Of a DNA stretch of 64,000 nt, positions 31,011 to 43,000 are shown piece by piece. Made by a program: the position numbers and the translations under genes. The stretch is taken from contig BSYO01000006.1 in NCBI GenBank assembly GCA_033239525.1, positions 16,020,175 through 16,084,174 on the forward strand, read 5' to 3'. The DNA comes from Nepenthes gracilis (lineage: Eukaryota; Streptophyta; Magnoliopsida; Caryophyllales; Nepenthaceae). The notes under the pieces are model-generated. The model saw nothing but the letters and a program-made list of their open reading frames with translations, did no database searches and was not told the DNA's origin. The first letter of the stretch is position 1; each line of letters begins with the position of its first letter.

Positions 31011-34000
31011 TAAAATATTTTTTAAAAAAATTAAATATTGCGTCTAATAAATACATTTATTAGATATACCGTGGGGAATATTCCAATTTCCACTTTCGCG
31101 TTCCGACAACGCACAATGACGCGTAGGAAAATCTGCACCGTTAAATTATATAAAAATATTAACATGTCAAGCTAATTCAAACCATCCATTCATTTACTTA
31201 CCTGCTTATTGCCACGTATGTCATCTGTCTATCGTTAAATCGTGGTCATCATCTTTCATCAATTAGGGTTTTCTCCACCCGTTTTCTTCGTTTGCCCTGT
31301 CTTGGAGATCCCAGATTTCTCTCAGATCGGCGCTTGGGGATGGCAGATCCGCGTTAAACTCTGTCGGACGAGAGTCAAAGGTCTCCAGATGGTTGATCAG
31401 TCTATGCCAGTTTTGTATGCTTTCTTCCTAGTCATAATATTTACTTGTTGTGTGTTTTTGTTTGTGAAAATATCTACAACCGGTGTTTCACACCCCGAAA
31501 AAAGTCGCCTTTTGCTTGTTCTACTTAGGTATAAAACTGTTATCGTTTTATTGTTTCTGTTTCAGCCTGAAGGCCTGTCTCTCTAAGTGACTCCCGTTGT
31601 ATAGGAATTTCGGTCGCTGTTAACCCGATCTCGGTGAAACTGTGGGCGTTTGACAGAGTTTGGAGGAACAGATGGTGCGATGATTCTGGAACAGTGAGAT
31701 ATATGGTGTTTTGTATGTTTGATATACGAAAAGATGTAGAAAGACAGTCAAGTGAAAAGGCTCTATGAGACTTGTTAAGCTTTTGGAGCCTCCAGTCCTG
31801 AATGATCTTTTTGTCATCTTGATAGACCTTTGCCATGGCAGGTGCGCTTGCATGGCAGGTCAACCATCATTAATAAAAAAATATCAATTTTTTGGTGTGT
31901 TGGGGGGAGATCGCACGGGATCCACCCGGGGTTTCTCCCCTCTGGTGTGCCTTCTTTCGTTCCCCTTCTCTTGTTCTTCTTCCTCATGGCGGGACTCATC
32001 ACCAATTGCATAAGGCAAAGTATACTAAAATTCACTGCGCCTGAAACTCTCCTCTCGAGCCGTAGGCAGGGGAATCTTCTTTGGTAAATCCCTTAAAGGG
32101 TAAAGATTTGCGAAACAGCAACGGTCCATTTGATCCAAACTTGAGGTATATATTACGTTATATTTGAAATTTTGCTGATGGTTGCGGCACCGCTACCAGG
32201 TCTTTTAGTATTGTAAAAACACTGTAAATTTAAATGTCTAATATCATCGTAAAAAGAGGAAACCAAAAGGGATACGGGATTTTGGGAAACAAAAAAAAAA
32301 ACTTCATTTTGTGAAAAATACATTTTCTAGTACGTAGAGCTTAATGAGAACACAATTGCTCGAAATTGATTGCTTTATTTGCTAAATGTAATTTAAAGGG
32401 ATACGATGTTTTGGGAAAAAATGGCACCTCATTTTGTGAAAAATAGATATACCAGATACTGACGAGCTTAATGAGAATACAGTATCCTGAAGTTGATTAC
32501 TTCATTTTCACTTTTGTCCCAACTCTCTTTTCTGGGATTCGCCAAATTTTTCTTGAGCGAAAGTGCTTTCGAAGCACACATCTTCTGCTATTGTACGTTA
32601 TTGGCAAATTTTGGCGGTCGTTCCTCAAGCAAACCAGTGCAGCGATTGATTTGTAGGTGGTAAATAAAACATCCAGTGGAGGGAGAACAACAGTTTACTA
32701 TTTGGTAAGTTTATAATGGCTCTCTATGTTGTAATTCTAAAGCAAAGATAAGCATCACAATGTATATTAAAAATCAGGTTTTTATACTTTTACATTGAAA
32801 GTATGTTTTTTCAGATTTGACGTTTATCTGTGTGGGTTAGGTGATTATGATTCTTGTGCCTGGACATCTATCGCATATGTCATCTCCATCGTGCAATGTA
32901 TGATTCTAGTATGAAATACCGCTGCCTGTATTAATATTTTTGCGTTCTTTATTTTTGCGGAGAATCTGCTGACATCTTTGGAATTGTTCTCTAGTTGAAA
33001 TCGTCAATATGGTTGTATAAAGTATTCCAAAGGTTTTGGCATTGTAATTTGTAGTGGCTTAGACGGGAGAGGGTGGGGATTTACTGCGACTGTTTATATT
33101 TTTTTCTTATTTTAGCAAAAGGGGGTTTGGAATTTAATCATCCTGCTTGGGATGGCCCGTAAACATGCTGTCTGGCGATCTTGCTCGGAGTGTTTGAAGT
33201 GTCGAAGACTGCGCGAGGAAGTGCTGGAAGTACATGCATGTTCTGTAGGGTTCAAGGCCCTTAAACATTATGGTACTCGGTGCCATTGCCGTCCGGTGAG
33301 CATCGGAGAGGGTGCCAGGTAGTTGCTTGTGCTTTTTTTTCTCATTATTGATGGTTTTCTGTGGGATATTAGCAGTAAACGTTCACTATAGTTGGATTCC
33401 CATTCTAGAACGTTAGCCTTCTGTTTCTTGTACCCAGAAAGTGAAAATCATTATTGTTTTGTTGTTGTTTTTGGCAGGTTGATGAAGTCTTTCACTATTG
33501 TTTTCAGATTCTGGCTGCTGTTCATTTGATCTTCATTTGCTGATGCTATGGGCGTTGAGTTCGGGGGAACCGATGATGCGGTGCTTCTGAAACCGCCAGA
33601 TAGTGTGTTTTGCATGGTTAAGATATTAAGGTCGTAGAAAGACAGTCAAGACAGGCTACATGAGACAGTGTTGGAACGGTCCTTTTGTCATCTTGGTAAA
33701 CCTCTGCCATGATGACAGGTGCGCTTGCTTGTGCAGGTCATTCCATCATTAATCAAACGACTGTTATTTGTGCTTGGGGAGAGATTGGTCGAGATTCACC
33801 TGCGTACCCCCCTGCGGTGTTGTGTCCTTTTATGCACCCTGTATCGAGGGATTTGTCACCTATTGCATAAAGGAAACTGAAATTCAGCAATGGTTTTTGC
33901 GCTTGAAATTCTGCTCTCTAGCGATTTCCAACTTATTTGGGGAAGCCCTTTGTGGAGTGATGATGTGCCAAAGAGCGGAGATCCATTTCATACAGACGTG

Positions 34001-34896
34001 TTACATATCACACGTCACCAGCGAATTTATGGTGGAATTTTTCTGATAGTTGCCGCACAGCTTACGGGAGTTGTTGGTCTTGTTAAAACCTTTGTAAATT
34101 TCAGTGTTCAATATTCATGGAAAAAGAATTTAAGGGGATATGATATTTTCAAAGAAGTTATTTGCTGCAACCCTCTCGCTGGTTTTTGGTAAAAAAACCA
34201 GAACAAAGAACCTTTGATGCGGATGACTTGATGAGAAACAATGGTTTTGAAGCTTATCTTTGTTGTCTTGAGATTATACTGAGCAAGTATAAGGCAAAAA
34301 CAATTAGTCGTTTTTATTGTTGTCCATTGGAATTGCGTTCCTTAATCATTTTATCAACTCCTATGAACTCTTGTAACTTAAAAATTTGTTTGTCTCCTAC
34401 TGACCTGTGCCTAGACGTCTCTCTATTATCATTTCCACCATGCCATAGTAATGACATTTCCTCTTCCTTTGGTGTGGGGAAGAGATCCTGGCAAGGTCTT
34501 AGTGCCCTCTTTGAAAGAAGAAACCTCTGGAAAGAAAATTCTCATTTCTATGCGTGAATGTCAGCATTGTTGGGGTTGTATAAAGGAAGTTTAAGGTTCA
34601 GGCATAGTAATTTGTAGTAGTCTGTGGGGGATGGGTGTATGGTGTGGTGGTTTTGTCATCTTAACTAAATGACTTCCTAGGCAGAATTCTCTGTTTAAAA
34701 TTTAATGATACTTTGTGAGTGATTGCCAGACGGTCTTATGACCTTGACCATCTAACGATACTCGTGAGCCATTACGGGATGTCTGAAGACCTTGCCTTGA
34801 CGTAGATTGGAGGTCCATAAATCATTGGTGTACCATCTTGTGGTTTGTTGCTTTAACTAAAATTATATGCACTGTTCTTTTTCCCTATATTGTTAG

Positions 34897-35162
34897 GCTG
34901 CTGACAAATGGCTGTCTCAGATGGCCAAGCAGTTGCTGCTGAAAGTGGTGATAGTGTTGGGTAACAGTGTAGTTGTTTCCTGAAGGCAGATATATGTTAC
35001 GATCTGTTAAATACTTTGCTCCTCCAGTATTCTTGAAAATTTATGTGATTCTTTCGATAGTTCTTCTCCAGATAAAGCTGATTCTGGATTTTCTTCCACT
35101 GAAGAGATCTGAGGTCAAGGCATCTATTGCATTGGCTACTAAAGAGTCTCAATTCAAGGAAG
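34897..35162 (+). pseudogene. Two-exon coding remnant in unit R1
   Basis: After an acceptor TGTTAG (34891-34896) the sequence reads ATG GCT GTC TCA at 34908 and continues MAVSDGQAVAAESGDSVG to a donor GG|GTAACA at 34961. After a second acceptor TCGATAG (35054-35060) the same phase continues SSPDKADSGFSSTEEI and stops at 35110-35112. A one-base shift would continue as RSEVKASIALATKESQFKE to a donor AAG|GTATAT at 35163. The second exon is also present in R2 (about 39326-39380) and R3 (about 50276-50330). I do not recognise the protein. It is acidic and Ser-rich and looks like the N-terminus of a regulatory protein. It is probably a pseudogene, or a very small gene if the stop is genuine. Confidence 0.45.
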
Positions 35163-36252
35163 GTATATTTGAACTCTTGATTAATATCTGAACTTTTGCT
35201 ATACTAATTGATTAATACCAATTCAAGGAAGCACTGTGGGGCCATTGGTCAGTGGTGTTTGTAAGTCCTGCAGTTTGGGGTGTATTCGCATCAATTATCC
35301 TGCATTTAAGGTCAGGAATTGTAGGCTTTGTGAACACTAGCATGCATGCCACATGTTTCATTGTATCTTCCTGGAGCAACTGCGCTAGTACCATAAGCCA
35401 CATATTTATTCATATCGATTTTCTAATGTTATTAGAAGCAGGCAGCATGGTTTATGGAGAATTCTAACCTTGTGCTAGGACTTGTGATAAAAGATGTTTT
35501 CCTTATGGGGCATAGGCCTTCCAAAAGGGAATGGTGTGCACAGGTCTCTCTTATATGAAGTTATGATAGAAGATGAGTAGCCTGGTAAGTTTGGTATGAT
35601 AATATTTCAACTTGAAAAAAAAAATGTATACTGATGTTTGGATCAAAATGATTTACATCAATTGGTTGCCTGGATTGTGTTGGGTTTGAATATAATCAGA
35701 ATTTTAGAATAGCTGTTGGGTTTGAGTTTGATCAATAACAAGCACAAACTCGACTTAATATGTGAATCATATTACATATATTTCGTGTTTGTTTAGAGTG
35801 ATTTGAGATGTTTGATGCTTCCTTAGAGAACTGATGATGTGGGCTGCATTATAGCTGTGAGATTTGGGATATATGTTGTTTGGTATATTGAAGAGTGTTT
35901 TTAAAGCTATTTTATAAGTCAAGTTATGCTTAATCGATGTTAACTTTTGATATTTAGTTAACCTTGTTTGATTAAGAATTTTACTCATCCCTTATTTTTT
36001 TCTAGAAATTAACTTAAATGCATTGAATAGATATCTTCATTTTTTATTCACCCTTATATATATATATATATTAGGGGAAGAAAAATGGGAATGATTTGGG
36101 TAAGATTTGGAATTTTAGAATTGTTCAGACCATTGGTTTTACCCGATTAGAATCATCATATATTGAATTTGAATTATGACTGATGACTGGTTCCCTTACC
36201 GGACCTACTAAATGTGTAATGTTGTTGACTCCGCTGAGGAAGCGGTGGCTGT

Positions 36253-36332
36253 GGATCCATAAGCTCTAACAGGGTAAGAGCACTCAAAATTAGGATTTTG
36301 AGGGTTTTGGTGGTTCGAATCCGCCTGGGTCC
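36253..36332 (+). other. tRNA-like sequence in unit R1 (80 nt)
   Basis: The acceptor arms GGATCCA and TGGGTCC pair over 7 bp (one G-T). The D arm is GCTC...GAGC with a GGG-containing loop. The T arm GGTGG-TTCGAAT-CCGCC is standard and holds a perfect B box GGTTCGAATCC. The middle arm CTCAAAAT-TAGG-ATTTTGAG is an 8-bp hairpin with a 4-base loop, not the normal 5-bp stem and 7-base loop, so I do not assign an anticodon. It may be a decayed tRNA, a tRNA-derived SINE head or a structured non-coding RNA. Confidence 0.55.
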
Positions 36333-39325
36333 TTCTTCTAAAGTTAGACTTGTCTAGTTTTAATGTTAAAAATATAAGCACTTAGTTTTAATAGATGTAT
36401 ACTGATTACCTCATAGTTCATTTCTGTAGTTTTAATGTCTATCGTTATTTTGCTAGGTATTGTAATTGGTACATTTTATGTTTTCTTCTTTTTCTAGCGG
36501 GTGAGTTTTATATTTATTTGAAATATGTAATGTATATATTTATTATATTTTATGCTGGTGTTTTGAAGTTTGTCTTATATGTGTGATAGATGATATTATT
36601 TTTATAATGTTAATTAAATATTTTAATAAAGAAATAGTAAATCTAATTAAGTTGATCCGATTAACTCGTCAAATTTATTCAATTATATAGCGTGTTTCAA
36701 CGAGCGGAAGGGCTCCAACGAGGGATTGATCAAATTTCTAACTGAAATTGAATTTTAATGTACGACTTAGGAAATGATTAAGCTGAGTAAATTAAAACAA
36801 AGAATGCAATTGTTAGATTTACTGCGTCCGTTCATACAACGCACGATGACCTGTTGTCAAATCTGCACCGTTAATAAATTAGGTAGAAGATATCCAACGG
36901 TCAAACTCATCCAAACCGTTCATTAAATCACCTACCCAACGCCTCTCCCAGCAGATTCATGTCACGTCTATATCGGCAAATCGTGGCCTTCAATTTTCGC
37001 CCGTAAGGGATTTCTCCGTCCACGTTCCGCTGCCTTGGAGATCCAGAAATTATCTCAAATAGCCCGTTGGGTATAGCAGATCCGCTGTGTCGGACGAGAC
37101 TCAAGAGGTCTGCTTGCGGTTGATCTTTCAATTCCAGCTTTGTATGCTCTCTTCCTGGTGGTGCTATTTCTTTGTTGATGTTTCTCCTTGTGATAGTATC
37201 TGCGGACAGCGTTTCTTACGCGAAACGTCGCCTTTTGGTTGTTCTACCTTGAAAGAAGGTCGTCATCGTTTAATTGTTCCTTTTTTACAGGCTGATGACC
37301 ACTCCCTCTAAGATCTACAGCAGATGTATTCGGATTCCGTTCGTTTTTCACTCGATCTTGGCAACCTTCATTGGGGGGTTCAGTGGTGTTTGACGTAACT
37401 GACGGTGCGGTGCTTGGTGTTTTGTATGCTTGATATATGAAAAGATGTAGAAAGACAGTCAAGACGAAAAGGCTCTGCGATACGTGTTGTTAAGATTTCG
37501 GAGCCTCGAGTCTTGAATGATCCTTTTGTCATCTTGATAGACCTTTGCCATGACAGGTGCGCTTGCATGGTGGGTCAAGCATCATTAATAAAAAAAATCG
37601 AATTTTGGTGTTTGGGGGGGGCGGGATCGCACGGGATTCGCCCGGGGTCTCCCTTTCCCCCCTTCTCTGGTGTCCCCTGTTTCTTCGCTCCCCTCCCCAT
37701 GTATGTATGCATCATGCCGGGATTCATCACCAATCGTATAACGGCGAAATACACTAAAATTTCAGAAACGTTCATTGCGCTTGAATATCTTTCCTGCCAT
37801 GGGCAGAGGAATGCTATTTGGTAAATTCCTTAACTAAAGATGTGCCAAATAGCAACGATCCGTTTGATCCAGACTTGAGGTATCTATTACTTGTTACATC
37901 ATATATCTTCTTGAATTTTTCTGATAGGTGCGGCATCACCACCAATTTCCTCAGTGGTAAAAAACTCTACCAATTTGAATTTGAAAGTGTATTAGCTATT
38001 AAAAACGGAATTTAATTAATAATGATGTTTGTGGAAAACAAGATATTTTCACAAAAGAACCGAAACGAAGAACTCCCATTTACTAAATACGAGCGAGCTG
38101 GATGATAATATTATTTCCCTAAGTTTTCACTTATGAAAGTACATCGACTGCCTCCTTTTCTTTTCCGATTTACTGGAAAAATTATTTTAGTATTCTGAAA
38201 CATATATTTTCTTCTCTTACGCCCAGCCGTTAGCAATTTTTTGTGGCCGGCACCCCTCGTGCCGCCGCTGCTAGTGATTGTTTTATAGCTGGTCAATACC
38301 AAAAAAAAAACCAAACTCCTAATTTTTTTTTATAAAATTTTGATATAAAATTATGCATCATCCAAAAGAGCCCCTGTCTTGTTAATTACGCCCATTTCCT
38401 TGTGCGAAACTTAAACCTGATCTCTTGTGCATCTCTCGATCTGATTTTGGATGTAAATCGAATGAATTATAATCGTTCTTGTTCTGACGGGAACTTAAAT
38501 TATAGTTGGGGGAAGAGTATGTAGTTGATGACGTGATATATTTCGTCAGAGTGCGTCTGTTGTCCGCTCGCGTTTTGAGTCCTGCCTTGAAATTTCCCAT
38601 CAGCCTCACTTCCATCATGCACAGTGCCGGTGCAATTTAGCGTGAAATGATAACCAATTTAGCAGTTGGATTTTTATTCATGTGATTCTGCTTTATTATT
38701 GGATTTAATCTGTTGTTAAAAATACTGCTGTAGTTGTCTAAAGGTGGTGAAATCATTTTTGGCATTGTAATGTGTAGTGTCTTGTTGGGGGGATTTTTGC
38801 AAATCTTCTACTTTGCTTTTGCCATCATTCTATGTAAGTGAAATCTAGGAGTACTTTTAGAATGTATACTCTTTGCATGGCAGTGTGAAGACCTTGCCAG
38901 TAGCTCCTAACGAATAGACATGGCAGGTGTGAAAGGAGATTCGAGAAGTACGTCTGCAGGTTTTGTGGGTCGATGATCCATTGCCGTTGCTATCATGTGG
39001 TTTGTTGCTTGAGTTTTGTAAATGCAAATATATGTATAGTATCTTATGTAGATGTACTAAATCCCCACCGAAAAACGCAAGCATGGACTGTTGGACGATT
39101 TTTCTTGTACAGTTCAGCAATGGTGGGAAGTTTACTGTCATCAGTTAGCTGTAATTGGTTGAAATTATTGTTTTCAATTCTTTAGCTGAATTCAGACATG
39201 CAGAGCGATCTTTTTAGTGCTAGAACTGCCACCGGTATTATTGAACTTTGGCATGATCTTAGGCAGTTTTCCAAATGAAGGTGATTCCAAATTTTCTTCC
39301 ACAAGAAAATTGGGCTTGATTCTCT

Positions 39326-39380
39326 AGGCAGCGCTGCTCCGGACAAAGCCGATGCTGGATTTTCTTCCAGTGAAGAATGA
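39326..39380 (+). pseudogene. Conserved small exon in unit R2
   Basis: After an acceptor-like TCTCTAG the frame reads AAPDKADAGFSSSEE and stops (TGA). It parallels SSPDKADSGFSSTEE in R1. Between R1 and R2 the changes CCA/CCG, GAT/GAC, GCT/GCC and GAG/GAA are silent, and only two changes in the aligned stretch alter the residue. Confidence 0.5.
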
Positions 39381-39853
39381 CCCCGTGGGCATGGCATCCT
39401 TCCGCTAAAAGCATCGCTTCCGGGCAATCATACCCAGTTTGTATGCTGCTCCACGGCGCCGAGAGTCATCTTTTGCCCTGCTGTCTATCTAAATCCTTCC
39501 TGTTTAAAAAAGGAATCAAGAGTTGCTAGATTTGAAAGCGAGGTATATTTGTTCAATTTATCTAAGTTTGCTGCAATTATTGTGGAATTCTGTCTTGTTT
39601 TGTTTTTAATGTTACGTGCCAATGAGTATTTTTTTTTTACCATAATCTTTGTGTTGGTGACAGATTTGAGTGTTACGACCTGAAATTGAGGTATATATCA
39701 TGGCATTCTTTTTATTTGTGGGGGCAGTTGTTGTAGAGTGGAATATCATGGTTTGATTTGGTGAAATCGTCGTCGTGCTGTCTCCATTCATTACTGCAGT
39801 GCTAAGACTTCCGGTAATGCGGAATGCTAAATATCTATCTAACTCACATGCTG

Positions 39854-39856
<3 letters not shown>

Positions 39857-39886
<30 letters not shown>
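39857..39886. repeat. (TA)n microsatellite
   Basis: Near the 3' end of R2. A comparable (TA)n tract lies at 36057-36071 in R1. Confidence 0.9.
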
Positions 39887-39888
<2 letters not shown>

Positions 39889-39973
39889 ATTCTTATCTAT
39901 TCTTATTCTTATTTCTTTGTTATCTTTTGAATGTGAAATTCTGTTGTGAATGTTTCCATTGGGAAGTGCTTGT

Positions 39974-40053
39974 GGATCCAAAAGCTCTAATCGGGTAAGA
40001 GCACTCAAAATTAGGATTTTGAGAGGTTTGGTGGTTCGACTCCGCCTGGGTCC
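39974..40053 (+). other. tRNA-like sequence in unit R2 (80 nt)
   Basis: Same length and layout as 36253-36332. Acceptor arms, D arm, the TAGG hairpin and the T arm are all kept. The B box is GGTTCGACTCC, still a match to the consensus. Differences fall mostly in the D loop and variable region. Confidence 0.55.
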
Positions 40054-40060
40054 GCTTTCT

Positions 40061-43000
40061 CTGCCCCGCCATCAAACGTGACCCTGAAGACCAATGTATT
40101 TTAACTGCTAAAGCAGCTTCTTTGATGGGATTTATTACTGTCTGGTAAATATAGTATTTTTCAAGTATTTAAGTAAGTTTATATCTTTCGTTATAGTAAA
40201 TATTTTTTTATATATTTTTGTAACACATTATTTTATTGTATTTCAATGATTTTATTATCCTTATTACCAAATTGGTATTTTGGTTCATTGGTTTCACCAA
40301 TTAACAGGGAGACTAAATTGATACATATTTGTTCATCATTTTTAAATAATTCGTACATCTTTCTAAATTTACATTGATCAAATTTCGTACTTTTATCATT
40401 TACATTTTCCACATACCGATCAACTCTTCTTCAGCATTTCCTATGAATACCGATTAACAAATAAAGGGAATGGCTACTGCATTTTTGCTTTGCTTAAATT
40501 GAATTTCATCATTGCATCCTACGGTTTGGACGGTTTCAGTGTAATTTAAAATATGCTCTTTTTCACGTAGGAGTAAAGTATTTCCCCGCCATAATTTGAT
40601 TATATTCGTAAGTCCAGCAACAATGAATCTACAAGCCTAATGGTCACTTACATGTTGTACTCCCTATGTCATGGACCTCCTCGAAATTTCTACGGTTTTA
40701 ACTTTTCCTTACTTTTATAATTAAAAAAAATAATATCAAAAAAATAATATTTATAATTTCAAAATAAAAAAAAATAAGAAAATTGAGTGATAAATTTTAT
40801 TTAGTTACCAACCAATCGAAATTCTTATTTTAGGGTTGAAAATCTGTAACACAAAGAAGGAAATATGCAAATTGTAGTAGATGAGATCGATCCTAGTTAA
40901 TGCCGTCTTACTACCCATCATTCGAATTTGAATTTTAGTTGTTTTTTTTTTTTCTGAAAAATATTACTATAACTCATAAAATACTCAATTTTTTTTAATT
41001 AAAATTATATATCTCATTTGCTTATTGATAATTTTAAAAGTATCATCCTATGTAAATAATTTTAATATAACCACCTCCTTTTTCCTTTCTCTTTTTTTTT
41101 TTTTGATAAGTAAGTATTTTGAATTAATGGGAGAAAAAAGAATTACAAAATCTATATTTTATCTTCAAATATTTTGACTTGAATTTAAAACATAAAAAGT
41201 TAGGGCATACCCCGAGCAAACGGTACATCAAATAATACATAAAAAAACTTCTAGGAGGACAACGTTCAACAGAAACGACAAAATATGAAATTTTCCTTCA
41301 TACAAAATATAAAATTTGGTTCAGCACCAGGAGCACCAATAACTGAACTAGGCAAGACAATTTTCCATCATCAGAGGGAGCTAGCAGCATTGTCCCATCC
41401 AAATCCACTGCAAACACCATCAGCAAGGCAGGGGCATTTTCCACCCTCACTTTTTCCTTTCTCCTTTCTCTTTACCATTTTTATTTTTTGATCTTTATCG
41501 TCTTTAGTAAATATTTACGTCAATAAATTTATCTCTACATATAACTAAACTTTAATCATATTCGATTGTAAAGGTTTTTATTTGTAAAATTATAGAGTTA
41601 CTGTAGAAATAAAAGATTTATTTGTAATGAAATGTGTTTAATACTTTTTATAATTTATTTTGTAATTTTTAATAAATTTTAAAAATAAAATTATAGTTTT
41701 ATTTGCGATTATGCCGCCTTGAATGTTTATAAAGATTAAAACGAAGTGTTATATGAAAATATAAATTTTATGAATTAAAATTATTATGCAACTTGTTGTT
41801 TTTTCTTTCAAAAATAATTTAAAATCAGTTTTTTTTTTTTTTTTACAATATTAAGAGTTTCGCAAAGTTGAAATGAGTTTTGTTACAATATAGTAAAATA
41901 TTTGGATGAGTTATGTTAGGGATTTTGAAGTCTGAGGTTGAATTTTTTGTATAATAGAAATGTATTTGTATACACTTGAATTTAATTAAGATTAATGAAG
42001 GTATAAATTATTGTAAAGGTGTATGATCAGATTTATTATTTATATGATTTATATATTAAGACTTTAATTCTTTAAGAGTTACCTGAGGATTGAAGATTAG
42101 GTTTGAAATAATTTGCATTAAGATAATAAATTTTCATCTAAATGAGGTTGCCAAATGATCAAAAAGGTTAAGAAAAAAATAATTTTTATTTATTATAGTC
42201 ATTTTATTTTAGAGTCTTCTTATAATTCTAATGATGAAGATTTTATTCTAATAATTTGGATGACTTATTTTATAAAATGAGTTCTATAAATTTTAATGTA
42301 TTAGCATAATCTACTATTGAAAGTTTGAGTGAGTTTAAAAAAGGGGGGGGGGATTTGAACTCTTGATTTTGAATTGCAAATTTCTATTTACTATCATTTT
42401 TTAATCTGAATTAGGCAATTAGGCTTGAAGTTAGGTGACTGATTACATTGATTTGATTGCAAGCTTTAGATATATAGGTGGGATAATGATATTTCTTAAG
42501 AAATAATTGTTGGTTTGAAGTTTTGCATTGCACGCTATTACATATTTACAAATGGATTTGCTTTTTTTTTTTTCTTTTAATCTAGTTCAATAATTTTTTT
42601 TAAATGAAACTAAATAGGCTAATATATTATTCTTAATACTATATAGTTTTCTTTAAGCGGCATTGAATAAGAGAATATGTTATTCTTTTAATGTAGAAGT
42701 TTACTAATTATATTTATTTGTTGGTTTATTTATTTATTTTTTAGTTTAGTATCATGTAGCTTTCTTTGAGTGAGAGTTAATAGGATAGTTTGCAATTCTT
42801 TAGTTGCAAAAATAACAGATATATCTTAAATGTTATTTCAACAAATGAAAGAAAAATTATTTAAAAAAATAACAAAGGTAATAATGTTGGAATTTTGTGA
42901 ACAACTGGATTTTATGGCTCATGAAAAACGCATAAATTCAACTAAAAGTTTCTATAGTGAAAATTTATTTTAGTTTGATTTATTGAATAGTTTTATTATT

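Larger units (their letters stand above)
31095..36340 (+). repeat. Unit R1: longest copy of a gene-derived duplicated unit
   Basis: It begins with CAACGCACAATGACG, AATCTGCACCGTTAA and AAATCGTGG, then TTAGGGTTTTCTCC, a promoter and leader-like order shared with R2 (36830) and R3 (48035). R1 contains two copies of an internal module (about 31735-32200 and 33635-34130) marked by AAAGACAGTCAAG, TTTGTCATCTTG and GACAGGTGCGCTTGC. 32240-33100 has no counterpart that I can align. Near its end it has a two-exon coding remnant (34908-35162) and a tRNA-like sequence (36253-36332). I find no transposon protein in it. The strand is inferred from the exon and leader direction. Confidence 0.7.
36505..40060 (+). 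repeat. Unit R2 of the duplicated family
   Basis: Nearly identical to R3 over most of its length (by eye about 95%) and less similar to R1. Homology to R3 begins in the upstream AT-rich part (36510, TTATTTGAAATATGTAAT) and continues through leader (36970-37130), module (37395-37900), the segment with GGCACCC...GTGCCGCCG (38220-38270) and the exon near 39326-39380. R2 has extra sequence (about 38450-38580 and 38710-38815) missing in R3. No complete coding frame is seen. Frames shared by R2 and R3 (such as 37513-37824) are not conserved in R1 and are probably fortuitous. Confidence 0.75.

Noticed and set aside
36253..36332. Functional tRNA gene
   Set aside because: The middle arm cannot form a 7-base anticodon loop on a 5-bp stem, so it is reported only as tRNA-like.
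37292..37402. TGATGA and CTGA boxes in R2, considered as a C/D snoRNA
   Set aside because: R1 lacks the TGATGA box, the terminal stem is absent and spacing is ordinary for chance.
37446..37520. Hairpin CAAGAC..GGCTC / GAGCC..GTCTTG in R2 (also R3), considered as a microRNA precursor
   Set aside because: The arms are short with an asymmetric internal loop, and R1 does not keep the pairing.
37513..37824. A 103-residue frame shared by R2 and R3
   Set aside because: It is shared only because the DNA is nearly identical; the corresponding part of R1 has different frames and there is no codon bias.
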